64,000 nt of DNA from Hyphomicrobiales bacterium 4NK60-0047b (GCA_040367435.1 BAABWY010000007.1:124001-188000), one strand, 5' to 3'. Positions 28,687 through 38,160 are shown, counted from the stretch's first letter. A program made the numbers and translations. The notes: generated by a model from the letters alone, not told the origin.

Positions 28687-31600
28687 CTATTCAAACTCAA
28701 AGCCGATTTGGCTGTTTGGGTCTTTGCCGAGTGTTTCGCGGCCTAATTCTTCGATCCGGTCGAATGGGACTTGGTCCGCCTGAATGAGAGAGCGTTGTGA
28801 TTTAATTGCTTTCACAGCTCCTTCTTGAATCAGATGGAATTCACCAACTGTTTGGTTCGGCAAGACCAGCGCTGGATCGATACCGCTATCACTTGAAAAG
28901 GCTGCGCGTAATTTTCGAAGTGCTGTGTCTTCTCTCACCTTACCAATGAACCATGATGTGATTTGATCTCTTGATTTATAGTCAAGATCACCTGGGCTTT
29001 GTGTAGCGAGCATTAGTCCCATGCCAGCCGAGCGGGCTCGTTTTAACAAGCTTTCCAATGGCTCTTTCGTCGCTGGCTTCGAGTTTGCCGGGATGTATAA
29101 ATCTGCTTCGTCAAACATTACCATAGCTTGCAATACATCTGATGGGTTGCGCTGACAGAAACGAAGGGCTTCGCCCAAGAACTGAGCTACCCAGAACAAG
29201 ATGTTTTCATTGTCACCTAAGAAACCAGTGTAAATGATGGAAAGCTTTGTTTTTCCTGGTTTTTTATGTTTTTCACGGCCCAAGAACGCATCCATGGACA
29301 TGGATTCGCCGGCACCATCAAAGAGGGCATAATTCCGGTGGCTTAGACTATCTAGTTGAGCAACCAAATCTTTACGCAAGCGGCCGTTTGGATCCATCCG
29401 TGAAATCACTTCAGTCAGCTCTGATTCTTCTTCATCCATGAAGGTGATCAAATCTGTTAGTGTGACTTCTTTTCTCGCAAATTCACCGAGTAGCTTGAGG
29501 GCAACTGAGAGAATACCGCTATATCTTTGGTGCGTTGGAGAGACACCTAAGTGAAGCATTTCACCTAAAGCAGCCGCTGACATGTTCGCCAGCTCCAATT
29601 GCTCATGATCATGCAGGTCGGCCATGCCTTGTGGTAAGAGCGTGATGGAAATCGGTCGACCAGATGTGCGGCCTGGTGTGTATACGGCGATATCTGTGTG
29701 CTCTCTTAAATATGCTTTTTGAGCGCGGCGTTCTTCTGTGTCGTTCGGGTCATCTTCCCAAACATCTGAATTCGCGTAAGAACAAAGATCACCTTTTCTA
29801 TCGATAAGAACGGCTGGGATATCTTGCATCAAGAGCTGTTCGATGAGTGAGAGAGCAAGCGTTGTTTTACCGGAACCAGAACCACCCAGCACAGCTGCGT
29901 GACGCCTTAGTAAACTTGTTTCCAAATTAGCAAGGTCAGATGGGTTTCGCATAGCATGTCCCAAACGCAGTACGCCATTTGTGACACCTGCTGGAAGGTC
30001 TGAGCTTTCAGCATTTTCAATTTGCTCCATTTGGGCATTGAGTTGTGTCTCAATGGCAGATGGGGACATTGCTGAAGACGCCAAAGCTGTTTCTTGAGAA
30101 ACAGTTTCCGGTGTTGCTTCACTTGCAGAATCAATTAGCTCAAGATTTGGGGCCGCAGCTGCGCCGCCTGTTAGTTGATTATGCATAGATGTGGCACTGC
30201 CATCATCACCATGAGAGAGACCGAGGAGCATCCGCACAGATGGCAGGTCTCTTAGAGGACGGACTGATTTGGTCCATGTTTTGATATTCGGGTCTTTATG
30301 ATATTTTTCACGGAAATCCTTCACCATGATCATTCGCTCCCATTCATAAATGGGAATGACCAACCGGTTGCCACCACTTTGCAAATATTGGCGAACAGCG
30401 ACAGCCGTTGAACTTTTAGCATTTGGTGGGAAATCACTTGCGCGCAATACAACTGGCTTGCGGCCCTGGGTCGATGCCATCACCCGCTCCATTTGACGGC
30501 GCAAACCGCCACCCTGGCTTGAGCGGTTACACATAAATAGACGTGAATTATCTTTTTGGCCAGATCCGTGTGAGACAATCACATCAATCGCGGAAACTTC
30601 TTCGATCCACCCGATTGGCTCAATCTCGATTTCTGTACCTTGCTCACATTCATCTTTGGCCAAAACCAATGCGCTTGCCAGCACGCTCATAAGTTCACCC
30701 TCATCCGCCGGTATTTCTGGCTGATGGTCAAATGTGAACTTTTCCCAAAGCTGGTTCAAGTCTTCAGCTGCGACTTTGCGCGCTTCAACCAAGGGAGACA
30801 CTGTGGCGGGTGTCAGCTTGTTTGTTAGGTTGGAGCCTGTTTGTACAGACGGTGGTGTTTGTGTAGTTGGTGTGAACTGAGAGGCTTCTTTCTCATCCAT
30901 AGAACATGGTTTTTCACCAGAGAGTTCTAACCAGCGTGTTTGCGAGGCTTCAAGCAAGCGCCGTGTTGGCAAGCCAGCAACTTCATGAAAGAAACTTTCA
31001 CCAAAAATATCTTCAGCTTTTGGCGGTGTTTCATCTGTTGAGGTGCCTTTTGCTTTATGAAAGGCTTGGCTAATACGGCGATTTAGAATCATGCGGGCTT
31101 CATCTGCGCTGCACATTTCTCCCAAAAGAACCGGCTCTGTTTTTTCAATGCGATCAATAAAGCTTTGAGGCAAAAATTGACGCATTTGAAAATAGAAATC
31201 ATCAAGGCAAGAGATTAGAACAATTGACGATGAAACGCGGTTTGCAATTTGGATCAGATCGCGAATGGCTTTTTGAAACCGCTCTTCTGGGTCATCAAAA
31301 AAACGAAGATCTTCAACCTGGTCAATACAGAATACCAGCGGCGACCCTTCCGTCGCATATGTTATTTTACCAATAGATTCAATAAGTTCAAAGGCTCTAT
31401 CTTGAGACGTTTTAATTTCTAAAGCGGGCACCATCTGATGGCTGCGCTTGGTCAGAGTTGTGCCATATAGAAATTGCCGTACCCGTTGATCAATGCGAGG
31501 ATCATTTCTTTGTAAATAAAGAAGCGCGCGGACAAGATTGGCGTCTAGATCTTCTTCAATGAAAGGATGTGATGAGACAATGTCATCAGCCATATCTGTG

Positions 31601-32109
31601 ATGAGCTCGCCTAGTTCTTCAGAACCGAACTCACCTTCTCTTAATTCTTCAACTTGGTCCTCTTCGATGAGCTCCGCTTCTTTAACAAGACGGTTTGACA
31701 TGCGTACCAAGCCGCTTTCGCCAAACTCTACAGGGTCATAAGGCTTTTCAAGCGCATTAATGAGACGCCGCAAATAATAGTCTGCATAATTGGTAACGTC
31801 TGGTGTCATTTGCGCATAACCGAAATAGGCACGGCGCGTTAAATGAGATGAGGTACGAAGAGCGCGAATGAGGTGCGTTTTGCCAGCGCCTGATTGCCCG
31901 TGAAATAGCATCATACGCGATTGCACGCGGTGCGGAGCCAGTGTGACGCTGTCTAGAATTTCGTTGAATTTTACGCGCGCTGTTTTATGTACTTCTTCCA
32001 CATCAAATGGATCAACCCGCCAGACATCATCTTCCCAGGTGATGGAATGTTCGAAGGTTTGTGCGTTTGGCTTCCATGTCGCATTTTCAGCCATACTTGG
32101 AACTGTCAT
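28687..32109 (-). CDS. Large dual P-loop NTPase: AAA-type module plus HerA/FtsK-like module
   Basis: Not a named gene that I recognise. With the ATG 32109 start (AAAGGA 6 nt upstream) it is 1140 residues. Module 1 has Walker A GQSGAGKT at 71-78 and a Walker B-like LVFCIDQVEDL at about 257-267. The middle (about 500-620) is a domain of unknown kind. Module 2 has Walker A GGSGSGKTT at 742-750 and Walker B AMVMFDEADLY at about 995-1005, followed by LLKRARSAGMGLMLATQSPGDLD, typical of HerA/FtsK/VirB4-type pumping ATPases. No membrane segments are seen. It starts 10 bp after the stop of the gene at 32120. Such ATPases act as DNA translocases in repair, conjugation or defence; I infer DNA or nucleoprotein remodelling without certainty. 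Confidence 0.85.
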   Translation of the reverse strand: MTVPSMAENATWKPNAQTFEHSITWEDDVWRVDPFDVEEVHKTARVKFNEILDSVTLAPHRVQSRMMLFHGQSGAGKTHLIRALRTSSHLTRRAYFGYAQMTPDVTNYADYYLRRLINALEKPYDPVEFGESGLVRMSNRLVKEAELIEEDQVEELREGEFGSEELGELITDMADDIVSSHPFIEEDLDANLVRALLYLQRNDPRIDQRVRQFLYGTTLTKRSHQMVPALEIKTSQDRAFELIESIGKITYATEGSPLVFCIDQVEDLRFFDDPEERFQKAIRDLIQIANRVSSSIVLISCLDDFYFQMRQFLPQSFIDRIEKTEPVLLGEMCSADEARMILNRRISQAFHKAKGTSTDETPPKAEDIFGESFFHEVAGLPTRRLLEASQTRWLELSGEKPCSMDEKEASQFTPTTQTPPSVQTGSNLTNKLTPATVSPLVEARKVAAEDLNQLWEKFTFDHQPEIPADEGELMSVLASALVLAKDECEQGTEIEIEPIGWIEEVSAIDVIVSHGSGQKDNSRLFMCNRSSQGGGLRRQMERVMASTQGRKPVVLRASDFPPNAKSSTAVAVRQYLQSGGNRLVIPIYEWERMIMVKDFREKYHKDPNIKTWTKSVRPLRDLPSVRMLLGLSHGDDGSATSMHNQLTGGAAAAPNLELIDSASEATPETVSQETALASSAMSPSAIETQLNAQMEQIENAESSDLPAGVTNGVLRLGHAMRNPSDLANLETSLLRRHAAVLGGSGSGKTTLALSLIEQLLMQDIPAVLIDRKGDLCSYANSDVWEDDPNDTEERRAQKAYLREHTDIAVYTPGRTSGRPISITLLPQGMADLHDHEQLELANMSAAALGEMLHLGVSPTHQRYSGILSVALKLLGEFARKEVTLTDLITFMDEEESELTEVISRMDPNGRLRKDLVAQLDSLSHRNYALFDGAGESMSMDAFLGREKHKKPGKTKLSIIYTGFLGDNENILFWVAQFLGEALRFCQRNPSDVLQAMVMFDEADLYIPANSKPATKEPLESLLKRARSAGMGLMLATQSPGDLDYKSRDQITSWFIGKVREDTALRKLRAAFSSDSGIDPALVLPNQTVGEFHLIQEGAVKAIKSQRSLIQADQVPFDRIEELGRETLGKDPNSQIGFEFE

Positions 32110-32119
32110 GGTGTGTCCT

Positions 32120-33214
32120 TTACTCATTCTCATCTTCCACCCTTATAAAATGCCATTCGGAATTTTTATAGGCGATGCGACTTTCAGCAACGTCTTCAAC
32201 ATTCGATTTGTCACGCAGATCAGCGATTGTTAGGCGTAATAACCCAGCGCGCTGTGCGTTTAAAATCATGTCTTTATATTCTTCCTCGTTTAAACTCCAC
32301 TGCGGGAATTTTGCTTTTAAATCACGCCATACATGGGAAATAAACGCGCGTCTATTTCCAGGCCAACCAACAGCACTTTTTGCAGCAATGTCTTTTACCT
32401 CTTGGGTAAATTCAGGTAATTCCGGAGGAGCCTCCAGAATTGGGGTCATCTTTTTGGGCAGTTCACTTGATTCTTTACTGCTAATCAATTGTCTAAATAA
32501 CATTTGGCGAAGCTCTGAAGCACTTTCATTCATAGCACCAACAACCTCAGCAGCTAGGCAGGCCATTAATTCTCCATCACTTTCAACCACATGGCGCGAC
32601 TTTAATAATTTCGCCCCCATCATCACGGCCTCTTTATGAGATAAGTTTTTTTCGTGGATTGGTGTGGTGCGAATACCGGAAGTCAGGCCGCGGCGCTCAG
32701 CTACTGTTGCAAGGCCGACACGTATTTCTTCTGTGGTTGCCGCCGCGATATCATAGGGAAGAGCAAAATGATCTATGATAATCGCACTTCTCAAGCCCTC
32801 AGCTGAAAGCAATCTTTGCGCTAATTTTCCATTTGGGGCTAAATTTAAAGCAAGGGCAGTTAAGTAACCATCTCTGATTTCATGCCAGGCGAGTTTGGGT
32901 AAACGTGTGACATCCAGAAATTGCAAAATTCTTGGCAGACTGTTTTCGGTGCACATATAAGCGTTTGCACGAACAGGGCGCATAAGCCCGCAATCAACCA
33001 GGCTTACTATGATTTGGCCTAAAACAGAGCGCCATTCTTTTGCACTGACCTGATGCATCACTATTGGATGCAGGTCCTTGCGCAACTGGACTTCTGTTTC
33101 TCCCTCTTCAGCACCAAATGCTAATCTTAATAACACGATATTTTCCAAAATATGCGTATTAAGACGTGCTTCTAATGTTTGAGCATCTTGTAGCATAACT
33201 GCTCTTTGCTGCAT
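32120..33214 (-). CDS. Winged-helix-like partner protein of the dual NTPase
   Basis: Unrecognised protein of 364 residues, all soluble. The N-terminal half is helical and charged. The C-terminal 90 residues (from about NRRAFISHVWRDLKAKFPQW through EEYKDMILNAQRAGLLRL to SEWHFIRVEDE) look like a winged-helix domain. I prefer ATG 33214 (GAGAG upstream) over GTG 33220. It is directly upstream of the dual NTPase with a 10-bp spacer, and that gene's Shine-Dalgarno overlaps this stop codon, so the products are very likely made together and may form a complex. Confidence 0.8.
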   Translation of the reverse strand: MQQRAVMLQDAQTLEARLNTHILENIVLLRLAFGAEEGETEVQLRKDLHPIVMHQVSAKEWRSVLGQIIVSLVDCGLMRPVRANAYMCTENSLPRILQFLDVTRLPKLAWHEIRDGYLTALALNLAPNGKLAQRLLSAEGLRSAIIIDHFALPYDIAAATTEEIRVGLATVAERRGLTSGIRTTPIHEKNLSHKEAVMMGAKLLKSRHVVESDGELMACLAAEVVGAMNESASELRQMLFRQLISSKESSELPKKMTPILEAPPELPEFTQEVKDIAAKSAVGWPGNRRAFISHVWRDLKAKFPQWSLNEEEYKDMILNAQRAGLLRLTIADLRDKSNVEDVAESRIAYKNSEWHFIRVEDENE

Positions 33215-33233
33215 AACCACTACTCTCTTTTTT

Positions 33234-33415
33234 AATGCTCCTTCAGGTTGCCCACTAGCAACCGTCGCAAGCGCCCCTTCAGTTGCCCACTAGCAACCGG
33301 GGCATTAAGTGCTCCTTCAGGTTGCCGACTAGCAACCGTCGCGAGTGCTCCTTCAGGTTGGTTTTCCCTGTGCTTCAGATGCCTACTAAGCATCCGCACA
33401 AGCAACCGTTGCGAG
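33234..33415. repeat. S hairpin cluster including one nested copy
   Basis: Copies at about 33237-33268, 33274-33304 (outer arms GCCCC/GGGGC) and 33309-33342, then an outer copy 33345-33415 whose loop holds a second hairpin (33361-33399, GTGC/GCAC and GATGC/GCATC arms). Confidence 0.85.
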
Positions 33416-33920
33416 CGCTTCTTCAGATCGATAACTGCGCTTTATGACGCTTTGAGTGAAATTGGCCTGATTGTTGTAAATCTTGTTTTTCTGCAAGACA
33501 CGGAACCCTGGTTATTTTCTGCGTCATTTTTTAGACGAATCACCAAATATTGTACTGCTTTGCAAAGAGCTTTTAAGCTTAAAGTTTGCTTCCTCCCCTG
33601 ATCATTTCAGCTCTTCTTTTAACCATAGACGACACAAAACCTTTTTAAGCGCCTTGCAATGGCCAAAAGTCATATTTCCGTCCCTTTTTTTTAAGAAAGT
33701 AGGCTTTAGACATGAGTTAGTACTGCGCATTTCACGATTAATCGGGAGGGGTTAAAGGTTTTTCCTTTTATATTTCATTAACTATATTCACCAAAAGGTG
33801 TCTTGTGTGACCCCGTCTTGGCGAGTTATTTGCTTCATAAAGAGACTTCAGACCACTAGAGCATGTCACTTTGTTTTGAATTTATTAGACAGCCCTAGTT
33901 TTTTGTTTTGGCGTGTTAAG
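33416..33920. other. Gap without a recognisable gene
   Basis: AT-rich stretch with short open frames on the plus strand but no convincing Shine-Dalgarno, family motif or repeat. I see nothing I can name in it. Confidence 0.5.
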
Positions 33921-34021
33921 TTTTGCGCTTCAGATGCCCACAAAGCATTCGCTTTTCTGTGCTTCAGATGCCCACAAAGCATCCGCTTTTCTGTGCTTCA
34001 GATGCCCACAAAGCATCCGCA
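33921..34021. repeat. Three S hairpins in tandem
   Basis: Three copies about 33 bp apart, all with GATGC/GCATC inner arms (GCATT in the first) and loop CCACAAA; the second and third have TGTGC in front. Confidence 0.85.
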
Positions 34022-34038
34022 AATGCACAAAACCGGTA

Positions 34039-34089
34039 CCCAAATTTGTGCAATACGCTCTATTTGGGTGAAATTCTGAGGTTTCACCC
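34039..34089 (+). promoter_or_regulatory. Two mutually exclusive leader hairpins upstream of the CAP lipoprotein
   Basis: CCCAAAT (34039-34045) pairs with ATTTGGG (34062-34068); GGGTGAAA (34066-34073) pairs with TTTCACCC (34082-34089). Both stems need the GGG at 34066-34068, so only one can form at a time. They lie about 95 nt upstream of the GTG start at 34182. No U-tract follows, so a terminator is not indicated. Confidence 0.45.
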
Positions 34090-34181
34090 GTTAAAAACCG
34101 TGAACTTGTTGTTAAGAATAAAGTTGTAATATACAGAAATGATAAAGTTTTATTCAATTTGTAGTAAGGAGGATTAGTGCA

Positions 34182-34814
34182 GTGAGACCCACTCTTATAT
34201 CCTTACAAATGTTATTTGTATTGTTTTTATCTGGATGCTCAACGATTCCGCTAAATGAAGGCATTTTTAGTGCAACGGAAGCAAATAGTGAGCTCTATAC
34301 ACCTAAAACTGATGGTATAGATAAACTCTCGAAAAAAGAATTGGCTGCCGGTAAGTTACCCGAGGGAACTTATGACAAAGCCCCTGTTGGCGCGTTTCAA
34401 CATCGCGACTACAGAAAGGTGAGGCTCAACCCTAATGAAGCCGTTAAGCTCATCAATAAATATCGCAAAACCAAAGGCTTGGGTTCTGTTACCATCGACC
34501 CAAAATTAAACGAAACCGCCAAGAAACATTCCTCTGACCTGGCCAAACATGATCGCATTTCTCATTATGGGTCAGATGGATCTAACCCATGGGATCGCGT
34601 TGAACGCTCTGGTTACAATCCGCAATTAGCTGCTGAGAATGTTGGCACTGGGCAACTTTCTATCAAGGAAGTGATGCAAGGGTGGAAAGATAGCCCCGGG
34701 CATAATAAAAACCTTCTTTTACCAGACGCCAAACATATTGGCATCGCCCTCGTTTATGATCCTAAATCCGAATATAAAACATTTTGGACACTAATTTTGG
34801 GGGCCAAAATATAG
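34182..34814 (+). CDS. CAP/SCP-domain lipoprotein
   Basis: Exported lipoprotein of 210 residues: lipobox LSGC with the lipidated cysteine at 19, a 60-residue linker and a CAP domain (LINKYRKTKGLGSVTIDPKLNE, HSSDLAKHDRISHYGSDG, YNPQLAAENVGTG, MQGWKDSPGHNKNLLLPDAKHIG). The His and Glu residues expected of the CAP cavity are present. The GTG start is supported by AAGGAGG at 34166-34172. Bacterial CAP proteins are little studied; the substrate is unknown. It stands alone between repeat-rich gaps. Confidence 0.88.
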   Translation: MRPTLISLQMLFVLFLSGCSTIPLNEGIFSATEANSELYTPKTDGIDKLSKKELAAGKLPEGTYDKAPVGAFQHRDYRKVRLNPNEAVKLINKYRKTKGLGSVTIDPKLNETAKKHSSDLAKHDRISHYGSDGSNPWDRVERSGYNPQLAAENVGTGQLSIKEVMQGWKDSPGHNKNLLLPDAKHIGIALVYDPKSEYKTFWTLILGAKI

Positions 34815-34819
34815 CGTTC

Positions 34820-34936
34820 TTTTTTCACTCACGGTAGATTTGCGCTGAAGCGCAAATACCTCCGCGGGGGCGGCGCAACGCGCCGGACGCCTCTGGCGTC
34901 ATGTACGCGCTCTAAGTCGAGCACTCCCTTCTTCGT
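34820..34936 (+). repeat. L element
   Basis: Stems ATTTGCGC/GCGCAAAT, GGCGC/GCGCC, GACGCC/GGCGTC and a fourth stem with GCTC/GAGC, ending CTCCCTTCTTCG. Confidence 0.85.
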
Positions 34937-34948
34937 ATATCACATTTG

Positions 34949-35114
34949 CTTTCTCTCACCGCTATTCCAAGCGCTGAAGCGCTTGGGCCTACGAGGTGCG
35001 GCGCATTTTTACGATCAGTTTATCCGTTCTCGCTATGCTCCGTTCGGACTGATCTTGTGCGCCTGACGCCCTTGGCGTCATGTAAGTGCTCTAAGTCGAG
35101 CACTCCCTTCTTCG
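34949..35114 (+). repeat. L element with R insertion in its second loop
   Basis: First stem CCAAGCGC/GCGCTTGG. The second stem (GGCGCA/TGCGCC) is opened by an R element at 35006-35057, T-led with GATCAG near its start and CTGATC near its end. Third stem GACGCC/GGCGTC. Confidence 0.85.
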
Positions 35115-35141
35115 TATTATATGATCTAATTTATATACAAA

Positions 35142-35540
35142 TTACTTGGCCTTTAGCTTGGCTAAATAGGCATTCCATTTTTCTTGATTTTGTAATTGAG
35201 CCACATAATGCCGATGGTTATTTTCATCCAGCCTCATCAAACGCCCTAAAATTTCATGGCGGCGCTCATAATCATGCTTATTAAGTTTGTTTAGCTCTCT
35301 CTTTAGCTTCATCACCTGCGATTTGTTATTTTTATCTCGCCATTTAAGCAAGTCTGGATCTTTTAGTTGCCTGTATTTATTGATGAGTTCGCGAGCACTG
35401 TCATGCTGACCTTTTTCGAAAAAACTTTCGATGTATCTTAAGACCTGGGGCTTGTCTTTTTTAAATTGCTCAGCATCAGGACCAAAACAGCCTGTACAAA
35501 ATAAGCAAAGTAATACACATAGTCTTTTCAAAAAATTCAT
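35142..35540 (-). CDS. Small predicted lipoprotein
   Basis: 132 residues with an N-terminal signal and lipobox CTGC (cysteine 18). The mature part is highly charged and helical (KRELNKLNKHDYERRHEIL) and has no motif that I recognise. It lies downstream of the flippase gene on the same strand, 35 bp away, so it may be co-transcribed and act in the envelope. Confidence 0.75.
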   Translation of the reverse strand: MNFLKRLCVLLCLFCTGCFGPDAEQFKKDKPQVLRYIESFFEKGQHDSARELINKYRQLKDPDLLKWRDKNNKSQVMKLKRELNKLNKHDYERRHEILGRLMRLDENNHRHYVAQLQNQEKWNAYLAKLKAK

Positions 35541-35575
35541 TGAAAGGCCTCCAGCTAGTAAAATAGAAATTATAA

Positions 35576-36916
35576 CTAACCCGTATGCTTACCGCCCAAA
35601 GCGAAGATGTTTATTTTTAAACGGACTTTTACTGTTATGAAGAAAAAGACGGCGGCCAGGGTTAGTGAAAGCGCTGTAGCGCTGGCGGCGCCTATTAGTC
35701 CGTAATGAGGGATCAGCAGGAAGTTTAATCCAAGATTTATGAGCGCGGTTAAGAACAGCAAGACGGCGCAAAGCTTTTGCTCCCCCAGCATGTTCAGCAC
35801 ATATTCTGCCGGTCCAAACATCGATTTGATGACCAAACCAATGGCCAGAATAAACATCACTGGATAGGCATTTGTAAATTCTGGGCCGAATAACCACAGC
35901 AAAGGTTTGCCCATTGCCAATAGTAAGACCGCCGCCCCTAAGGATGGCCAGAAGGTCCATTTCACTGATTGACGGATAAAGGCTGCCAGGCGCTCTTTAT
36001 CTCCCCTTGCCTCATAAGCAGAGAAACGGTTGGCCACAGCATTCGCCACTGCGAAATGGACAAAGGTGATGAGATTGATGGTTTTAAGGGCTGCGTAATA
36101 TTGAGCGATGTCTTCAGGGGGATGATATTGCGAGAGGACCAACACATCTGTGTTTTGCAAGAACAACACAAAACTTTCAACCAAGAGAATTGGGAAGGCT
36201 GTTATCAGCCAGAATTTCGTTTCTTTTTGCTTTGCCCCCATTGGCACTTCTCTGCGAATGCGAGGATGAAGGAAGGCTATTTGTATAACAGATGTTAGCC
36301 ATGTTGCTCCAACTGCAACCGAAATTGCTGTGAGAGCCGTTAATGGTAAACCAGCTGCATAAGCAGCTGCCATACCGAATAATATTAACATTGGGCGCAA
36401 AAGAAAGGGCGGAATGAGTGCCATATTCATCCAGCTATAACCGCGTGCCATTGAATCATGCAAATCTGTGATTGCGTAAGCAGGCAAACATAAGAGTACG
36501 AGAATGGCTGGCAAAAAGACATAACTCTCAACATAGTCTTTTAATAAAAACAGCAATGCCAGGCTGATACACATGAGCGCTGTTGAAACAAGCAATGTTA
36601 TAACGCGGCTTTGGAAAATAATGCCTCGAAGCTTATCCAGTTGATTTTTTTCAGTATATTCCGGGATGAAACGAATGACAGCTGTATTCAACCCAATGGT
36701 CGATAGGCCACCTAAAAGAAGCAACCAAACCCAGACATAGGCATAAATGCCATATTCATAACTGCCCATCCAGCGAGCCAGCAAGATTTGGCTAAGATAG
36801 GCTAACCCAGCGCTACCAACCCGAATGACAAATGCTAAAATCGCATTTCTGCCACTCACGGAGCCATCAGAGTCGCCACGCAATCGATTTAGGATAGTAT
36901 TTACCTTAGCAATCAT
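35576..36916 (-). CDS. Polysaccharide flippase (Wzx/MATE-like)
   Basis: 446 residues with about 12-14 membrane segments. The N-terminal pattern ILAFVIRVGSAGLAYLSQIL followed by LLARWMGSYEYGIYAYVW, and the conserved RFIPEY segment, are typical of membrane proteins that flip lipid-linked oligosaccharides across the inner membrane. No glycosyltransferase genes lie nearby, so the substrate cannot be inferred. Final residues are basic and cytoplasmic. Confidence 0.88.
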   Translation of the reverse strand: MIAKVNTILNRLRGDSDGSVSGRNAILAFVIRVGSAGLAYLSQILLARWMGSYEYGIYAYVWVWLLLLGGLSTIGLNTAVIRFIPEYTEKNQLDKLRGIIFQSRVITLLVSTALMCISLALLFLLKDYVESYVFLPAILVLLCLPAYAITDLHDSMARGYSWMNMALIPPFLLRPMLILFGMAAAYAAGLPLTALTAISVAVGATWLTSVIQIAFLHPRIRREVPMGAKQKETKFWLITAFPILLVESFVLFLQNTDVLVLSQYHPPEDIAQYYAALKTINLITFVHFAVANAVANRFSAYEARGDKERLAAFIRQSVKWTFWPSLGAAVLLLAMGKPLLWLFGPEFTNAYPVMFILAIGLVIKSMFGPAEYVLNMLGEQKLCAVLLFLTALINLGLNFLLIPHYGLIGAASATALSLTLAAVFFFITVKVRLKINIFALGGKHTG

Positions 36917-37089
36917 CTCTTCTTCGTTCCTAAGAACTCTTGGTCAGTGTTTCACTGGTATCCTATCTATTGCAAATCAATATCTGTGACTACTCACATA
37001 ATGCACAGTACTCTAATAAAATTACTATTTTTATGACTGAATTAGTGGCCAAAACGGACGTTTTGACCTTTTTAACTTCATTGCTGGAT

Positions 37090-37344
37090 TTAATTAAGCT
37101 GTGTTTCAACTATGGTTTGATCATGTTGAACATCTAAATAAGTCATAACTTTTAACCAGCTTTCAGCTCGTTCATGATCGCGAAGTTCTAAATGCTCATC
37201 TAAGAAAAATGCTGCGATATTAATTGCTTGCGAACCATATTTTCCAACGAGAACTGTGGCCATTTCTGCAACTTCATGTTCTGAAATTGATAAGTTTTCC
37301 GGGATTTGAGATGACGGTTTACTGCTACTACTAGTTTTAGACAA
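37090..37344 (-). CDS. Conserved small hypothetical protein
   Basis: 84 residues, soluble. A Ser-rich N-terminus precedes a helical core (EVAEMATVLVGKYGSQAINIA, DEHLELRDHERAESWLKVM) that resembles short proteins common in alphaproteobacteria. No function is known to me. It stands alone between the flippase and an L element. Confidence 0.65.
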   Translation of the reverse strand: MSKTSSSSKPSSQIPENLSISEHEVAEMATVLVGKYGSQAINIAAFFLDEHLELRDHERAESWLKVMTYLDVQHDQTIVETQLN

Positions 37345-37556
37345 AATACACCCTATACATTGTGTTGGCCATTAAGGCGGTTACCTAAATCAGATTGCTT
37401 TGCATACTGAATGGCATCCGTCTTTGCTAATTTACAAGACCTTAACACAAGGCTGTTGTCTTTCTCTCAATCTTGGTGGGAAGATTATATTAAAATTTTA
37501 AGTATTATTTTGTAGCACTTCATATGCCAATAAAACACCCGCCAAGGCAATTATGA

Positions 37557-37656
37557 TTTTCTCTCACGGTTACTCTGTCGCTATCGCGACAGGCCCTACG
37601 AGGTGCGGTGCTTTTTTTCGACCAGCTTTTCCGTGCTCGCAACACTCCTTAATCGT
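37557..37656 (+). repeat. Truncated L element with partial R insertion
   Basis: Start CTCTCACGG, first stem CTGTCGC/GCGACAG, core GCCCTACGAGGTGCGG, then a T-led R-like stretch (CGACCAGCTTTTCCGTGCTCG) cut short before ACTCCTTAATCG. Confidence 0.7.
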
Positions 37657-37742
37657 ATGGATGGAATCGATTTTTCATTTTGGTGCCATTGGCCTGTGTA
37701 TTACTCTGATCGGATTTAAAGCATCAAACACGAATGCTTAAA

Positions 37743-38120
37743 TTAAGCAGTATCTGACAGGTCTTGCGCCAACATCAATGCATTGCCATCGGGGTCATAA
37801 AATGTCGCTGTACTGACCATACCCTCTATGGTTTCTGTTTCACCATCAAACTTAACGCCGGCTGCTTCAAGGTTTCTGCGTCCCGCAGCAATATCGGAAA
37901 TACCAAAGACAGGTACGGAATTGCCAGGAACGGGCTCGACATGTTCGCCAAGGCCTAATGTAACACCCTCTGTATTGGTTTGCATTTCACTCCACCCTGC
38001 TTCATCTAGATGATAACTAAGTGTGAAACCAAGCTTGTCGGCATACCACTCGGCGCTTAGATGGCGGTTTCGTACCGATATTGCGATCGTGATTGTTTTA
38101 TCCAATGATACAATTGACAT
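37743..38120 (-). CDS. VOC (glyoxalase/bleomycin-resistance-like) family protein
   Basis: 125 residues with the beta-alpha-beta-beta-beta pattern of the vicinal oxygen chelate fold: a first module SVRNRHLSAEWYADKLGFTL, and the closing TATFYDPDGNALMLAQ. VOC members are metal-dependent or binding proteins with varied substrates, so the reaction cannot be given. Transcribed divergently from an HxlR-type regulator across 40 bp, which suggests regulation by that protein. Confidence 0.88.
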   Translation of the reverse strand: MSIVSLDKTITIAISVRNRHLSAEWYADKLGFTLSYHLDEAGWSEMQTNTEGVTLGLGEHVEPVPGNSVPVFGISDIAAGRRNLEAAGVKFDGETETIEGMVSTATFYDPDGNALMLAQDLSDTA

Positions 38121-38143
38121 ACCTATTCCTTTTTAACTAAAAA

Positions 38144-38156
38144 TATAGTAACTATA
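38144..38156. promoter_or_regulatory. Candidate operator between the VOC gene and the HxlR-type regulator
   Basis: Palindrome TATAGT-A-ACTATA with perfect 6-bp arms, centred at 38150 in the 40-bp divergent intergenic region. It is placed to overlap the -10 regions of both genes and could be the regulator's binding site. Confidence 0.5.
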
Positions 38157-38160
38157 CTTT

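Noticed and set aside
33248-33755. Two overlapping plus-strand open frames
   Set aside because: The first begins inside S repeats; neither has a ribosome-binding site or recognisable domain.
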